Below are positions 17,483 to 25,724 of a DNA stretch of 64,000 bases, piece after piece. Both the position numbers and the translations under genes were made by a program. The notes beneath the pieces are model-generated. The model did not search any database and was not told the origin of the DNA. It worked only from the letters and a program-made list of their open reading frames with translations. This DNA is from Rhodobacterales bacterium (lineage in GTDB: Bacteria; Pseudomonadota; Alphaproteobacteria; Rhodobacterales; Rhodobacteraceae), in contig PDRY01000017.1 of assembly GCA_002748265.1 (NCBI GenBank), positions 62,001 through 126,000 on the forward strand, written 5' to 3'. How positions within the stretch are numbered: position 1 is the stretch's first letter; each line of letters opens with the position of its first letter.

Positions 17483-17941
17483 TCAGATGTGCTGGTAGAC
17501 GATCCGCAAACCACACCCGGCGGCGCGCTCCAGCCTGGCAATCTGCGGAGCCGTCAGTTGGCCGATGTCCGGGTTCATGGCCTGCACGCTGAACGATCCA
17601 AAAGCGGGAGGCCACAGGTAGTCCAGCCGATCCAGTCTCGATCTGGCGCCGCAACAGGGCAGCGCGATCGGCGCCAGTGCGAACCCGCCCGCGGCCGAGA
17701 AATCCCGATCCATCGCGGTGCTCCACCAGGCATCGCTGACCTCTGAACCGCAAGCAGGGCAGCAAACACCTTCCCAGTTTCCACCGCAGTCAAAGAACTG
17801 CACTCGATCAAAGGAGGTGCTGGTGATCTCTTCTGAGCCCGGCGCGATCTCGCCCAATGTTGTGCGAAGCGCGTGTGCCCGAGCGTCATCCGGGGCGTGC
17901 CACGGGTCGTCAGGAACCAGAATGATCCAATTGTCGGACAC
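17483..17941 (-). CDS. Uncharacterised Cys-rich protein
   Basis: The product is 152 residues, with GTG start at 17941 preceded by AAGGAG. It has no signal or membrane helix. Cysteines cluster as [11 protein letters not shown] and, about 30 residues later, LPCCGAR, a pattern that could bind one zinc. WW and WPPAFGSF motifs, and the ending LRIVYQHI, suggest a small alpha/beta domain. I do not recognise a named family. It is divergent from pyrB. Confidence 0.7.
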   Translation of the reverse strand: MSDNWIILVPDDPWHAPDDARAHALRTTLGEIAPGSEEITSTSFDRVQFFDCGGNWEGVCCPACGSEVSDAWWSTAMDRDFSAAGGFALAPIALPCCGARSRLDRLDYLWPPAFGSFSVQAMNPDIGQLTAPQIARLERAAGCGLRIVYQHI

Positions 17942-17989
17942 GGGGGGCGCTCCTTCTCTTGTGCAAAATAGCTCGGAAAGGGGCGCCGT

Positions 17990-18035
17990 GGAAGGCGGGG
18001 CCTTCCCCCGGCGGGCGTTTGGGGCTTTGCGCCCC
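17990..18035. repeat. Two GC-rich hairpins upstream of pyrB
   Basis: GGAAGGC/GCCTTCC (17990-18006, 3-base loop) and GGGGC/GCCCC (18021-18035, 5-base loop) lie in the 148-base gap before pyrB. They could act in the pyrB leader or be remnants of a dispersed repeat. No clear promoter was seen nearby. Confidence 0.35.
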
Positions 18036-18089
18036 GTTGCCGCGCCGGGCAACCCCTCCTATAACGCCCCCAGCGAAAGGGGAGCCGCC

Positions 18090-19040
18090 ATGACCTTCAC
18101 CGCCCGTCACCTGCTGGGGATCGAATCGCTCCACCCGACCGAGATCACCGCCCTTCTGGATCTGGCCGACCGCTATGCCGATCGCAATCGCGACGGGCAG
18201 GGATCGGATGCGCTGCGCGGGCTCACCCAGATCAACATGTTCTTTGAAAATTCGACCCGCACGCAGGCCAGTTTCGAACTGGCCGGGAAGCGGCTGGGCG
18301 CGACGGTCATGAACATGAACATGGGCGCCTCCAGCCTGAAAAAGGGCGAGACGCTGATCGACACCGCGCTCACGCTCAACGCGATGCGGCCCGATCTGCT
18401 GGTGGTGCGCCACCCGCATTCGGGCGCCGTGGATCTGCTGGCCCAGAAAGTGAACTGCGCGGTTCTGAACGCCGGGGACGGGCGCCACGAGCACCCCACG
18501 CAGGCGCTTTTGGATGCGCTGACCATCCGCCGCGAAAAGGGCCGCCTGCACCGCCTGACCGTCGCGATCTGCGGCGACATTCTGCACTCGCGCGTCGCCC
18601 GTTCGAACATCATGCTGCTGGGCAAGATGGAAAACCGCGTCCGCCTGATCGGCCCACCCACCTTGATGCCTGCGGGCGCCGCTGACCTTGGCGTTGAGGT
18701 CTATGAAGACATGCGCGCCGGGCTCGATGGCGCGGATGTGGTCATGATGCTCCGCTTGCAAAAAGAGCGTATGGATGGCGGGTTTATTCCCTCGGAAAGG
18801 GAATATTACCATCGCTATGGGCTCGATGCCGATAAGCTGTCCCACGCCAAGGATGATGCCATCGTCATGCATCCCGGCCCGATGAACCGGGGCGTGGAGA
18901 TCGACGGCACCCTGGCCGATGACATCAACCGCTCCGTGATCCAGGAGCAGGTCGAAATGGGCGTGGCCGTCCGTATGGCCGCGATGGATCTGCTGGCCCG
19001 GAATCTGAAATCCGCGAACGCACGCGGGGTGCTGGTGTGA
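18090..19040 (+). CDS. pyrB: Aspartate carbamoyltransferase catalytic subunit
   Basis: This 316-residue enzyme forms N-carbamoyl-aspartate from carbamoyl phosphate and aspartate, the second step of UMP synthesis. Carbamoyl-phosphate motif [12 protein letters not shown], then [27 protein letters not shown] and MHPGPMNRG are all intact. The start at 18090 has GGGGAG upstream. The TGA overlaps the GTG of the next gene (GTGA). It heads an operon of five further genes ending in plsY. No pyrI is seen. Confidence 0.97.
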   Translation: MTFTARHLLGIESLHPTEITALLDLADRYADRNRDGQGSDALRGLTQINMFFENSTRTQASFELAGKRLGATVMNMNMGASSLKKGETLIDTALTLNAMRPDLLVVRHPHSGAVDLLAQKVNCAVLNAGDGRHEHPTQALLDALTIRREKGRLHRLTVAICGDILHSRVARSNIMLLGKMENRVRLIGPPTLMPAGAADLGVEVYEDMRAGLDGADVVMMLRLQKERMDGGFIPSEREYYHRYGLDADKLSHAKDDAIVMHPGPMNRGVEIDGTLADDINRSVIQEQVEMGVAVRMAAMDLLARNLKSANARGVLV

Positions 19041-19564
19041 CCGACGGCTGGGCGGGCATTCTGGAAGAGGGGGAGAACATCCTCTGGCAAGGCCGCCCGG
19101 ATGGGCGCTTCCGGATCGTGCCCCGGCTGCTACCGCAGTCGATCTTTGGTCTGGTCTTCTTTGCCTTTGCGGCATTCTGGATCGTCATGGCGGCTTCCAT
19201 GACGGGCGGTGGCATATTCGGAGCGCTCTTCCCGCTGTTCGGGCTGCCCTTCGCTCTTGTCGGGCTGGGCATGATGGTCGGAACCCATCTTTGGGACATG
19301 ATCCAGCGGCGCGGAACCTATTACACGCTGACCGATCGTCGGGGCTTTATTGCCACCGACCTGCCTGTCGTCGGGCGCGGGCTGCGCGGGCATCTTCTGA
19401 AGCCGTCCTGCTTTGGCATGACCCAGCGGGGAGGGCTTACCGATGTGCAGATCGCGGAGCATCGCGATGACGGCGCTGCGACGCCTGTGCTGTTTCAGGC
19501 GCTGACCGATGGGGCGAGCGTCATGTCCCACCTCTCGGCGCTGCAAAACGAGGTCCGATCATGA
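19037..19564 (+). CDS. Membrane protein with bacterial PH-like domain
   Basis: The product is 175 residues. The N-terminal [18 protein letters not shown] is typical of bacterial PH (bPH/YdbS-like) proteins. Two transmembrane helices follow (around residues 33-56 and 60-85), and then [18 protein letters not shown] resumes the PH-like fold. GTG start at 19037 overlaps the pyrB stop by 4 bases. The next gene overlaps its stop by 4 bases. Function unknown; such domains often sense or organise membranes. Confidence 0.72.
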   Translation: MTDGWAGILEEGENILWQGRPDGRFRIVPRLLPQSIFGLVFFAFAAFWIVMAASMTGGGIFGALFPLFGLPFALVGLGMMVGTHLWDMIQRRGTYYTLTDRRGFIATDLPVVGRGLRGHLLKPSCFGMTQRGGLTDVQIAEHRDDGAATPVLFQALTDGASVMSHLSALQNEVRS

Positions 19565-20046
19565 CCCAGACAATCCCCGCCAATGACCACGGTCGCGTGT
19601 ATCTCTATGCGCTGCCCGACATCGACGCCCCTGACATGGCCGCGCTTTTGGGGGTCGATCTGCTCGACCTGGCCCATGTCGATGTGATCACGCTGGCCGA
19701 TCTCGAAGGGGTGGGTCTGCGCGGCTACCTGATTGACGGGATGGGTATCCCCGGCGCAGAGATCGGCCCCGAAATCGCCGCGCTCAAGGGCAAGGTGGCT
19801 GTGCTGCGCTCCGCTGCCTTTGGCGGAAAGCGGGCCGAGATCAAGCTCGCCTCCGGTATGCGCCACGTGGCCACCTATGGCGAACGTCAGCCGGAGCCCG
19901 CCGAGGGCCGTTTGGAAAGCGCCGCCGCCACCGGCACGACCGGGGGCAAACCGGCCCCCAGCCAGGGGGCGATCCTGGGCCGCGTTGCCATGGTTGCGCT
20001 TTTGGTGATCTGTGTGCTCACAGCTTTGATGGTATGGATCGCATGA
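19561..20046 (+). CDS. Conserved membrane-anchored protein, unknown function
   Basis: The product is 161 residues. The first 100 residues form an acidic, Leu-rich cytoplasmic domain (DIDAPDMAALLGVDLLDLAH). A Pro/Gly/Thr linker follows, then a single C-terminal transmembrane helix (ILGRVAMVALLVICVLTALM). It looks tail-anchored. I do not recognise a named family. It overlaps both neighbours by 4 bases, so it is part of the pyrB-plsY operon. Confidence 0.7.
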   Translation: MTQTIPANDHGRVYLYALPDIDAPDMAALLGVDLLDLAHVDVITLADLEGVGLRGYLIDGMGIPGAEIGPEIAALKGKVAVLRSAAFGGKRAEIKLASGMRHVATYGERQPEPAEGRLESAAATGTTGGKPAPSQGAILGRVAMVALLVICVLTALMVWIA

Positions 20047-20435
20047 CGGAACTCGCACATTTCTCGCCCGACAAGGGCGCCTATATCCGCAGCCATGTTG
20101 GCATGGCGGTGGTGTTCTCTTTGCTGGGTATGGGCGCGCTTGCCCTGATGGGCAATCCGCATCTTTGGACCGCCGCTGTCGGCGCCTTCGCGGCGATCGG
20201 ATTTCGCGGCTGGTTCTTGTGGAGTGAAGTGCGCGAGGAGGATTGGATCCTCAGCGCAACGCAGCTTGATGGACCGCAGGGGCGCGTGGCCCGTTTGGGC
20301 GACGTGACCAAGCTGAACCGGATCTTTTCATCCGTGCAGATCGTCACCGCCAGCGGGGACAAACACCTGATCCGCTACCAGGCCGACCGCGAGGCGACGA
20401 TTGCCCGGATCGAAGCCGAAATGGGGCGGAGATGA
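20043..20435 (+). CDS. Small membrane protein, PH-like
   Basis: The product is 130 residues. Two transmembrane helices near the N terminus (about residues 22-40 and 45-62) are followed by a cytoplasmic domain DWILSATQLDGPQGRVAR and IVTASGDKHLIRYQADRE that resembles the C-terminal strands and helix of PH-like domains. The start at 20043 overlaps the previous stop (ATGA). An in-frame start 9 bases upstream is possible. It is followed by the dihydroorotase paralogue after 66 bases. Confidence 0.68.
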   Translation: MTELAHFSPDKGAYIRSHVGMAVVFSLLGMGALALMGNPHLWTAAVGAFAAIGFRGWFLWSEVREEDWILSATQLDGPQGRVARLGDVTKLNRIFSSVQIVTASGDKHLIRYQADREATIARIEAEMGRR

Positions 20436-20501
20436 CCGCTCGCGCACGCCAAATGTCCGGCACTGTGTCGTGCCGGGACCACTCTTGAACCGGAGTCTGC
20501 C

Positions 20502-21785
20502 ATGACCGCCCTCACCAATGTCCGTCTGATCGACCCGGAAGCCGGCACTGACACGCTGGGCAGCCTTGTGATCGAAGGTGGAAAGATTGCCGCGATCCAT
20601 CCGCAAGGTGCGGGGGATGTGGAGGCGTTGCGTGCCCTCGACTTGGTTGATGGCGGCGGGGCCTGCCTTGCGCCGGGCATCGTCGATTGGGGCGTCCATG
20701 TCGGGGAGCCCGGCGCGCGTCACACCGAAAGCTATGCGTCTGCGGGCCGTGCGGCGGCGGCCGGGGGGGTGACCACCATGGTCACACGGCCCGACACCGA
20801 TCCGCCCGTCGACAATCCCGAAACGCTCGAATTCATTACCCGCCGGGCCGCTGAGGATTCTCCTGTGCGCGTGTTGCCCATGGCCGCCCTGACCAAGGCG
20901 CGTGCAGGCCGCGAGATGACAGAGATCGGCTTCCTTTTGGATGCGGGGGCCGTGGCCTTCACGGATGGCGCCGAGGTCGTGCGCGACACGAAGGTTCTGA
21001 CCCGCGCGCTGACCTATGCGCGCAGCCTGGGCGCTTTGGTCATGGCTCACCCGCAAGAGCCCGTTCTGTCGGCAGGTGCGGCGGCGACCAAGGGCAAGTT
21101 CGCCTCCCTGCGCGGGCTGCCCGATGTGTCCCCCATGGCGGAGCGGATGGGGCTGGATCGTGATCTGGCCCTGATTGAGATGACCGGCGCGCGCTATCAC
21201 GCGGACATTATTTCGACCGCCCGCGCATTGCCGGCGCTTGAGCGCGCCAAGGCCAACGGGCTGGACGTGACGGCGGGGGTGGATATCCACCACCTGACGC
21301 TGAACGAATTCGACGTGGCGGACTACCGGACCTTCTTCAAGCTCAAGCCCCCGCTGCGCAGCGAAGAGGATCGCAAGGCCGTGGTCGCTGCGGTGGCGTC
21401 CGGGCTGATCGACGTGATTGGATCGTTTCACACCCCGCAGGACGAAGAGAGCAAGCGCCTTCCGTTCGAGGCTGCCGCCTCGGGCGCGGTGGGGCTGCAA
21501 ACCTTGCTGCCCGCTGCTCTGCGCCTGTTCCATGCGGGCGATCTGACCCTGCCGCAACTGTTCCGCGCTCTGTCGCTTAACCCCTCGAAACGGCTTGGGC
21601 TCGACACCGGGCGGCTTGCTGTTGGGGCACCTGCCGATCTGGTGCTGTTCGACCCGGATGCGCCGTTTGTGCTCGATCGCTTTGCGCTCCATTCGAAGTC
21701 CAAGAACACGCCGTTCGACGGAGCGCGGATGCAGGGCCGTGTGCTGCGGACCTATGTTGCCGGGAAGGAGGTCTCCTCATGCTGA
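20502..21785 (+). CDS. pyrC: Dihydroorotase paralogue, probably non-catalytic (PyrX/PyrC-prime type)
   Basis: This 427-residue amidohydrolase-fold protein is of class I dihydroorotase length. The usual D-x-H-x-H-x-R-x-P-G motif reads DWGVHVGEPG (residues 62-71): the first metal His and the substrate Arg are both Gly. The catalytic TDHAPH motif reads SFHTPQ, with Phe309 in place of Asp. VDIHHL keeps its His pair. In Pseudomonas and others a similarly degenerate homologue assembles with PyrB as a structural subunit. That role is inferred here from the lost residues and the operon with pyrB. It overlaps plsY by 7 bases. Confidence 0.88.
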   Translation: MTALTNVRLIDPEAGTDTLGSLVIEGGKIAAIHPQGAGDVEALRALDLVDGGGACLAPGIVDWGVHVGEPGARHTESYASAGRAAAAGGVTTMVTRPDTDPPVDNPETLEFITRRAAEDSPVRVLPMAALTKARAGREMTEIGFLLDAGAVAFTDGAEVVRDTKVLTRALTYARSLGALVMAHPQEPVLSAGAAATKGKFASLRGLPDVSPMAERMGLDRDLALIEMTGARYHADIISTARALPALERAKANGLDVTAGVDIHHLTLNEFDVADYRTFFKLKPPLRSEEDRKAVVAAVASGLIDVIGSFHTPQDEESKRLPFEAAASGAVGLQTLLPAALRLFHAGDLTLPQLFRALSLNPSKRLGLDTGRLAVGAPADLVLFDPDAPFVLDRFALHSKSKNTPFDGARMQGRVLRTYVAGKEVSSC

Positions 21786-22354
21786 TCGTCTGGGCCGTAA
21801 TTGGCTATCTTCTGGGCTCGATCCCCTCGGGCGTTTTGATCGCGAAAGCCAAGGGGCTGGGTGATCTGCGGCAGGTGGGATCCGGGAATATCGGCGCAAC
21901 CAATGTGCTGCGCACTGGGGACAAGATGGCGGCGGCGCTGACCTTGCTGGGCGATGCGCTCAAAGGGGTTGCAGCCGTCGTGGTCGCGCATGTGTGGGGT
22001 GGACCCTGGGCGGCGCAGATCGCGGCGCTTGCGGCTTTTGTCGGCCATTGCTGGCCGGTCTGGCTGGGCTTTCGCGGGGGCAAGGGGGTTGCGACCTATC
22101 TGGGCATCTTGCTCGCGCTGTGCTGGCCAGTTGGGCTTGCGGCCTGCGCGACATGGGCCTGGACGGCCTATGTTGCGCGGATCTCGTCCCTGTCTGCGCT
22201 CGTCGCGGCCGCTGCCGCGCCGTTCTACGCGATCAGCGTCGGCGGCTGGGGGATCGTGTCCTTGCTGGTGGTGCTCACGGGCCTTTTGTTCTGGCGCCAC
22301 GCGGCCAATATTGCGCGGCTCGGTGAGGGAACAGAGCCGCGCATCGGGCAGTGA
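21779..22354 (+). CDS. plsY: Glycerol-3-phosphate acyltransferase PlsY
   Basis: This 191-residue inner-membrane enzyme transfers acyl groups from acyl-phosphate to glycerol-3-phosphate, the first phospholipid step. Conserved motifs are GSIPSGVLIAK, LRQVGSGNIGATNVLR, GHCWPVWLGFRGGKGVAT and a late FWRHAANIARLGEGTEP. It shares 7 bases with the end of the dihydroorotase paralogue. It ends the pyrB operon and is followed by a double-hairpin repeat. Confidence 0.95.
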   Translation: MLIVWAVIGYLLGSIPSGVLIAKAKGLGDLRQVGSGNIGATNVLRTGDKMAAALTLLGDALKGVAAVVVAHVWGGPWAAQIAALAAFVGHCWPVWLGFRGGKGVATYLGILLALCWPVGLAACATWAWTAYVARISSLSALVAAAAAPFYAISVGGWGIVSLLVVLTGLLFWRHAANIARLGEGTEPRIGQ

Positions 22355-22380
22355 TCGCGCCGGATCTTCTGATTGGAAGC

Positions 22381-22456
22381 GTTTCGCGCGCCATTGGCGC
22401 GCGACCGTTTGGGGGAGAGCTCTGCTCTCCCCCAAACCCCCTCACGAGGTATTTTT
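22381..22456 (+). repeat. Double-hairpin dispersed repeat, copy 1 (possible bidirectional terminator)
   Basis: The element has two adjacent hairpins. The first is TCGCGCGCCA/TGGCGCGCGA (22384-22404, arms almost contiguous). The second is GTTTGGGGGAGAGC/GCTCTCCCCCAAAC with a 3-base loop (22407-22437). It ends in CACGAGGTATTTTTAC. It lies between convergent plsY and gshA. A second copy in the opposite orientation is at 58498-58566. The position suits a bidirectional terminator, and the order of parts resembles a REP-like family common in Rhodobacterales (from memory). Confidence 0.75.
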
Positions 22457-22468
22457 ACAAATAAGAAA

Positions 22469-23839
22469 TCAGTAGCTGCGTTCGGCGTAGATGCGGCTGA
22501 GATCGCCGTTCCATTTGCCGTTGTAGTCGGCGAGCAGCTCATCTGCGGGCACCATGCCGGTTTCCACGCTGTCTTCGAGCGCGTGGAGGAAGTGGCGTTC
22601 ATCCGCCACCATGCCCCCAAGCCCGGCGCGGGCGCGGGCCTTGAGGCCGGAGCGGGAGATGTCGAGCACTTCGGCCGCGAGGTCGATCATGCGGCGACCG
22701 CCGACAATGGCCTGAAGGCCGCGCACCGAGGATTCGACCCGCCAGGCTTCGCGTTCTTCCGCGTTCCAGTACTTGACCAGATCCCAGGCGGCATCGAGTG
22801 CGCTTTGCGTGTACATCAGCCCGACCCAGAAGGCGGGCAGCGCGCAGATACGGCGCCAGGGGCCGCCATCGGCACCGCGCATTTCGATGAATTTCTTGAT
22901 CCGCGCTTCGGGGAAGATCGTCGTCAGGTGATCGGCCCAATCCGACAGGGTCGGGATTTCGCCCGGCAGCGCGGGGAGCTTGCCGTCCAGGAAGTCGCGG
23001 AAAGACTGGCCAAGCGCGTCAATGTATTTTCCGTCGCGGTAGACGAAATACATCGGCACATCGAGCGCATAGTCCACCCACCGCTCAAATCCCATGCCGT
23101 CTTCGAAGACCCAGGGCAGCATCCCGGTACGCGAATCGTCCAGCGACCGCCAGACGCGCGAGCGGTAGCTTTTGAACCCGTTCACCTTGCCTTCGAAGAA
23201 GGGCGAATTGGCGAAGAGCGCCGTGGCGACCGGTTGCAGGGCGAGCGCGACGCGGAGCTTTTGAACCATGTCGGCTTCGGAGCCGAAGTCGAGGTTCACC
23301 TGCACGGTGCAGGTGCGATACATCATCTCGGTTCCGGTGGTGCCGACGCGGCCCATGTAATCCGTCATGAGCCGATAGCGCCCTTTGGGCATCTGCGGCA
23401 TCTGATCGTGGGTCCAATCCGGCGCCGCGCCGAGCCCGATAAAGCCCACCCCGATCTCTTCCGCGACGGAGCGGACTTCGCGCAGGTGGGTGTTCACCTC
23501 GTCGCAGGTGTGGTGAATCGTCTCCAGCGGCGCGCCCGAGAGTTCGAGCTGCCCGCCTGGTTCGAGCGAGACATTGGCACCGTCCTTCTCCAGCCCGATG
23601 AGGTGACCGCCCTCTAGGATCGGGGCCCAGCCGAAGCGATCGCGCAGCCCTTCGAGGATCGCGCGGACGGAGCGTTCGCCCTCATAGGGGATCGGCTTGT
23701 GGGTATCGACGCAATAGCCAAACTTTTCGTGTTCGGTGCCGATGCGCCAGGCGTCCTTCGGCTTGCAGCCCTCTTCGAGATAGGCGGCCAGTTGATCGCG
23801 GGAGGTGATCGGGCCTCCGCCCTGCTGGGGAATGGACAT
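22469..23839 (-). CDS. gshA: Glutamate--cysteine ligase (plant/alphaproteobacterial type)
   Basis: This 456-residue enzyme catalyses ATP-dependent joining of Glu and Cys, the first step of glutathione synthesis. Motifs are RIGTEHEKFGY, ISLEPGGQ-type SLEPGGQLELSGAP, MYRTCTVQVNLDF and KFIEMRGADGGPW. These fit the proteobacterial class related to plant GshA. AAGGAG precedes the ATG at 23839. It is convergent with plsY and followed upstream by a separate small-gene run. Confidence 0.95.
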   Translation of the reverse strand: MSIPQQGGGPITSRDQLAAYLEEGCKPKDAWRIGTEHEKFGYCVDTHKPIPYEGERSVRAILEGLRDRFGWAPILEGGHLIGLEKDGANVSLEPGGQLELSGAPLETIHHTCDEVNTHLREVRSVAEEIGVGFIGLGAAPDWTHDQMPQMPKGRYRLMTDYMGRVGTTGTEMMYRTCTVQVNLDFGSEADMVQKLRVALALQPVATALFANSPFFEGKVNGFKSYRSRVWRSLDDSRTGMLPWVFEDGMGFERWVDYALDVPMYFVYRDGKYIDALGQSFRDFLDGKLPALPGEIPTLSDWADHLTTIFPEARIKKFIEMRGADGGPWRRICALPAFWVGLMYTQSALDAAWDLVKYWNAEEREAWRVESSVRGLQAIVGGRRMIDLAAEVLDISRSGLKARARAGLGGMVADERHFLHALEDSVETGMVPADELLADYNGKWNGDLSRIYAERSY

Positions 23840-23863
23840 CGGGGTGCTCCTTGCCGTGTCCGG

Positions 23864-24388
23864 TCAGGGGTGAGCGGAATTTCCTGCGCTGTCAACGGGG
23901 GGCGGGCCGCGTCGCCAGATCGTGACCGCCGCTTCGGGCGGATGGGCCAGCAGGCGCAGCATCTGTTCGGTGGGAAAGCCGGGCAGTGCGGCGAAGGCAT
24001 CGAAGAGCTGATCGGCGCCGGTGGCGTCGGATGGGATGGTCAGGCGCTCTCCGGTCCGAGCGGAGAGCTGCCACTGAACCGGATCGCCAGGGATCAACAT
24101 CACCGCCGAGATCGTGTCGAAGGCAAGCGCTGCGCCGCCATGGGCAGACAGGTAACTGAGCTGCCGCTCATCGGTTTCAACCACCCCGGCGCCGCCCGAT
24201 CCATGGCGGAAGCGGGCGCGCTGCAGCCCGGTGAAGAGCAGAAACAGACCAAGCGCGAGGGTCAGCCCGCCGAGCCAGGGCATGAGCCCGGTGGACAGAG
24301 CCCAGCGAACGCCAAGTGCGAGCAGCGGCAGCGCCGCGAGGGCCTCGCGCCACCGCCAGAGAGTTGCGCGCGCTTCGGGTCGGATCAT
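23864..24388 (-). CDS. Small membrane protein, unknown function
   Basis: The product is 174 residues. Two hydrophobic segments lie in the first 60 residues (LAALPLLALGVRWAL and WLGGLTLALGLFLLFTGLQ). The rest is a cytoplasmic domain with SYLSAHGGAALAFDTISAVML and LPGFPTEQMLRLLAHPPEAAVTIW. I know of conserved Rhodobacterales proteins of this look but no function. Its start overlaps the stop of the upstream periplasmic protein gene (ATGA). Confidence 0.7.
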   Translation of the reverse strand: MIRPEARATLWRWREALAALPLLALGVRWALSTGLMPWLGGLTLALGLFLLFTGLQRARFRHGSGGAGVVETDERQLSYLSAHGGAALAFDTISAVMLIPGDPVQWQLSARTGERLTIPSDATGADQLFDAFAALPGFPTEQMLRLLAHPPEAAVTIWRRGPPPVDSAGNSAHP

Positions 24389-24846
24389 GGCGATACAGTC
24401 GCGTCTTCGATCATGGCGATCAGGCCAAAAAGGTTCGAGCGGACCGAGCCGGGGTCGCAGGACAGAGTCGCGATGACCTCCGCGCCCTTGGCAACAATGA
24501 TGCCACCGTCTGCGCTGTGCAGCCCTTCGGCCCACCAGACTTCGTAGGTGTAGTCTTCGCCGCCATAGAAGCTCACCGCCTCGGTTTCGGCCCCCATGCC
24601 ATTCCACGGGGTGAAGGCGATGGAGGCCTTGTCGGTGATGATTTCCTTTTCGACGGTGCCGTCGCTGCCGACAAAGCCGTAAGCGGCCATATCGCCGTCC
24701 AGCCAGATCGCATCGCAAACCTCGACGGTTTTGGCGCCGCCCTTGAAGGTGCAGGAGAACATCACGCTGTCGTCGAGCTCACAATAGGAGCCTGCTTCGG
24801 CTGCGAGCGGCGAGAGCATGAGCGCGGTTACAATGGTCTTTTTCAT
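24385..24846 (-). CDS. Exported small protein with four cysteines
   Basis: The product is 153 residues with a signal peptide (MKKTIVTALMLSPLAAEAG) and a mature domain carrying four Cys (SYCEL, MFSCTF, EVCDAI, TLSCDP), which could form two disulfides. It should be periplasmic. There is no named family I recognise. It is coupled by ATGA to the following membrane protein gene, and the start at 24846 follows 47 bases after the GNAT gene. Confidence 0.7.
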   Translation of the reverse strand: MKKTIVTALMLSPLAAEAGSYCELDDSVMFSCTFKGGAKTVEVCDAIWLDGDMAAYGFVGSDGTVEKEIITDKASIAFTPWNGMGAETEAVSFYGGEDYTYEVWWAEGLHSADGGIIVAKGAEVIATLSCDPGSVRSNLFGLIAMIEDATVSP

Positions 24847-24893
24847 GATTGAGTCTTTCGTCAATGAAAAGGGCAGCAAGGTCGGAGTGTTGG

Positions 24894-25724
24894 TTACAGG
24901 GTGACGGGCTCCGCAAGGATCCAGAAGGTGAAATGCCCGACCTGGCGGTAGCCGAGCGCGGCGTAAGCGCGGGTCGCGGCGGCATTGGCGGAGGTCAGGA
25001 CGGATTGGGTTGCGCCGCCTCTCTGGGCTTCGAGCAGGTGAAGCGCGACAGCTTTGCGGGCGCACCCGCGGCTGCGCAGGTCGGGCGGGGTGAAGACGCC
25101 GCCGATCTGCACCATATCGCGGGTGCGGGCATTGAAGCCGGTCATCGCAACCGGAGCGCCACCTTCCAAAAGGATGCGGTGGCTGTCGTTGGAGATGTAC
25201 TGCGCGATCTCTGCTTCGGCGGTCGGAGCGGCCTGATCGGGCGAAAGGCTCATCGTGTTCACATTGTAGGTGGTGCGCCACGCGATGGCCGTGCTGCGCA
25301 GCGGCTCTGTGATGGGCGACAGGGTGCAGCCCGTGGTGTCGGGCGTCTGCATCTGCGCGATCTTCAGGTGCAAGAGCGGCTCATCCGCGTCGTGCTGGGC
25401 CGGATGGGCGGCAAGTCCGAGCGCCGCGAGCAGTGCGCGCGCGGTGCCAGCTTCCCCAAGGCATCGGCTGATCTTCTGGCCTTTGAGATGCGGGACGAGC
25501 GCGGGCCAATCGGCACCGGCGGACGCGATGGGGAAAAACCCGCCCTGACGGCTGATCCCAAGCAGATCGTCGCCGTTCATCCAAAAGGACATGGAGCGCG
25601 GGTGGTCCTGCTCCAGGCCGAAATCGTCCAGGTTGCTGCGCGCGAACATCGCGCGGGGCAGCGCCGCATCCAGCAACGCGGAGATCCGGGGCAGATCGTC
25701 TGGCGTGGCGCGGCGCCAGCTCAT
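24894..25724 (-). CDS. GNAT family N-acetyltransferase (two-domain)
   Basis: The product is 276 residues. The C-terminal half has the acetyl-CoA motif GVFTPPDLRSRGCARKAVALH and TSANAAATRAYAALGYRQVG, typical of GNAT. The N-terminal half looks like a degenerate second GNAT-like domain (RATPDDLPRISALLDAALPR). The substrate is unknown. The start ATG overlaps the rsmE stop (ATGA), so translation is probably coupled. Confidence 0.85.
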   Translation of the reverse strand: MSWRRATPDDLPRISALLDAALPRAMFARSNLDDFGLEQDHPRSMSFWMNGDDLLGISRQGGFFPIASAGADWPALVPHLKGQKISRCLGEAGTARALLAALGLAAHPAQHDADEPLLHLKIAQMQTPDTTGCTLSPITEPLRSTAIAWRTTYNVNTMSLSPDQAAPTAEAEIAQYISNDSHRILLEGGAPVAMTGFNARTRDMVQIGGVFTPPDLRSRGCARKAVALHLLEAQRGGATQSVLTSANAAATRAYAALGYRQVGHFTFWILAEPVTL

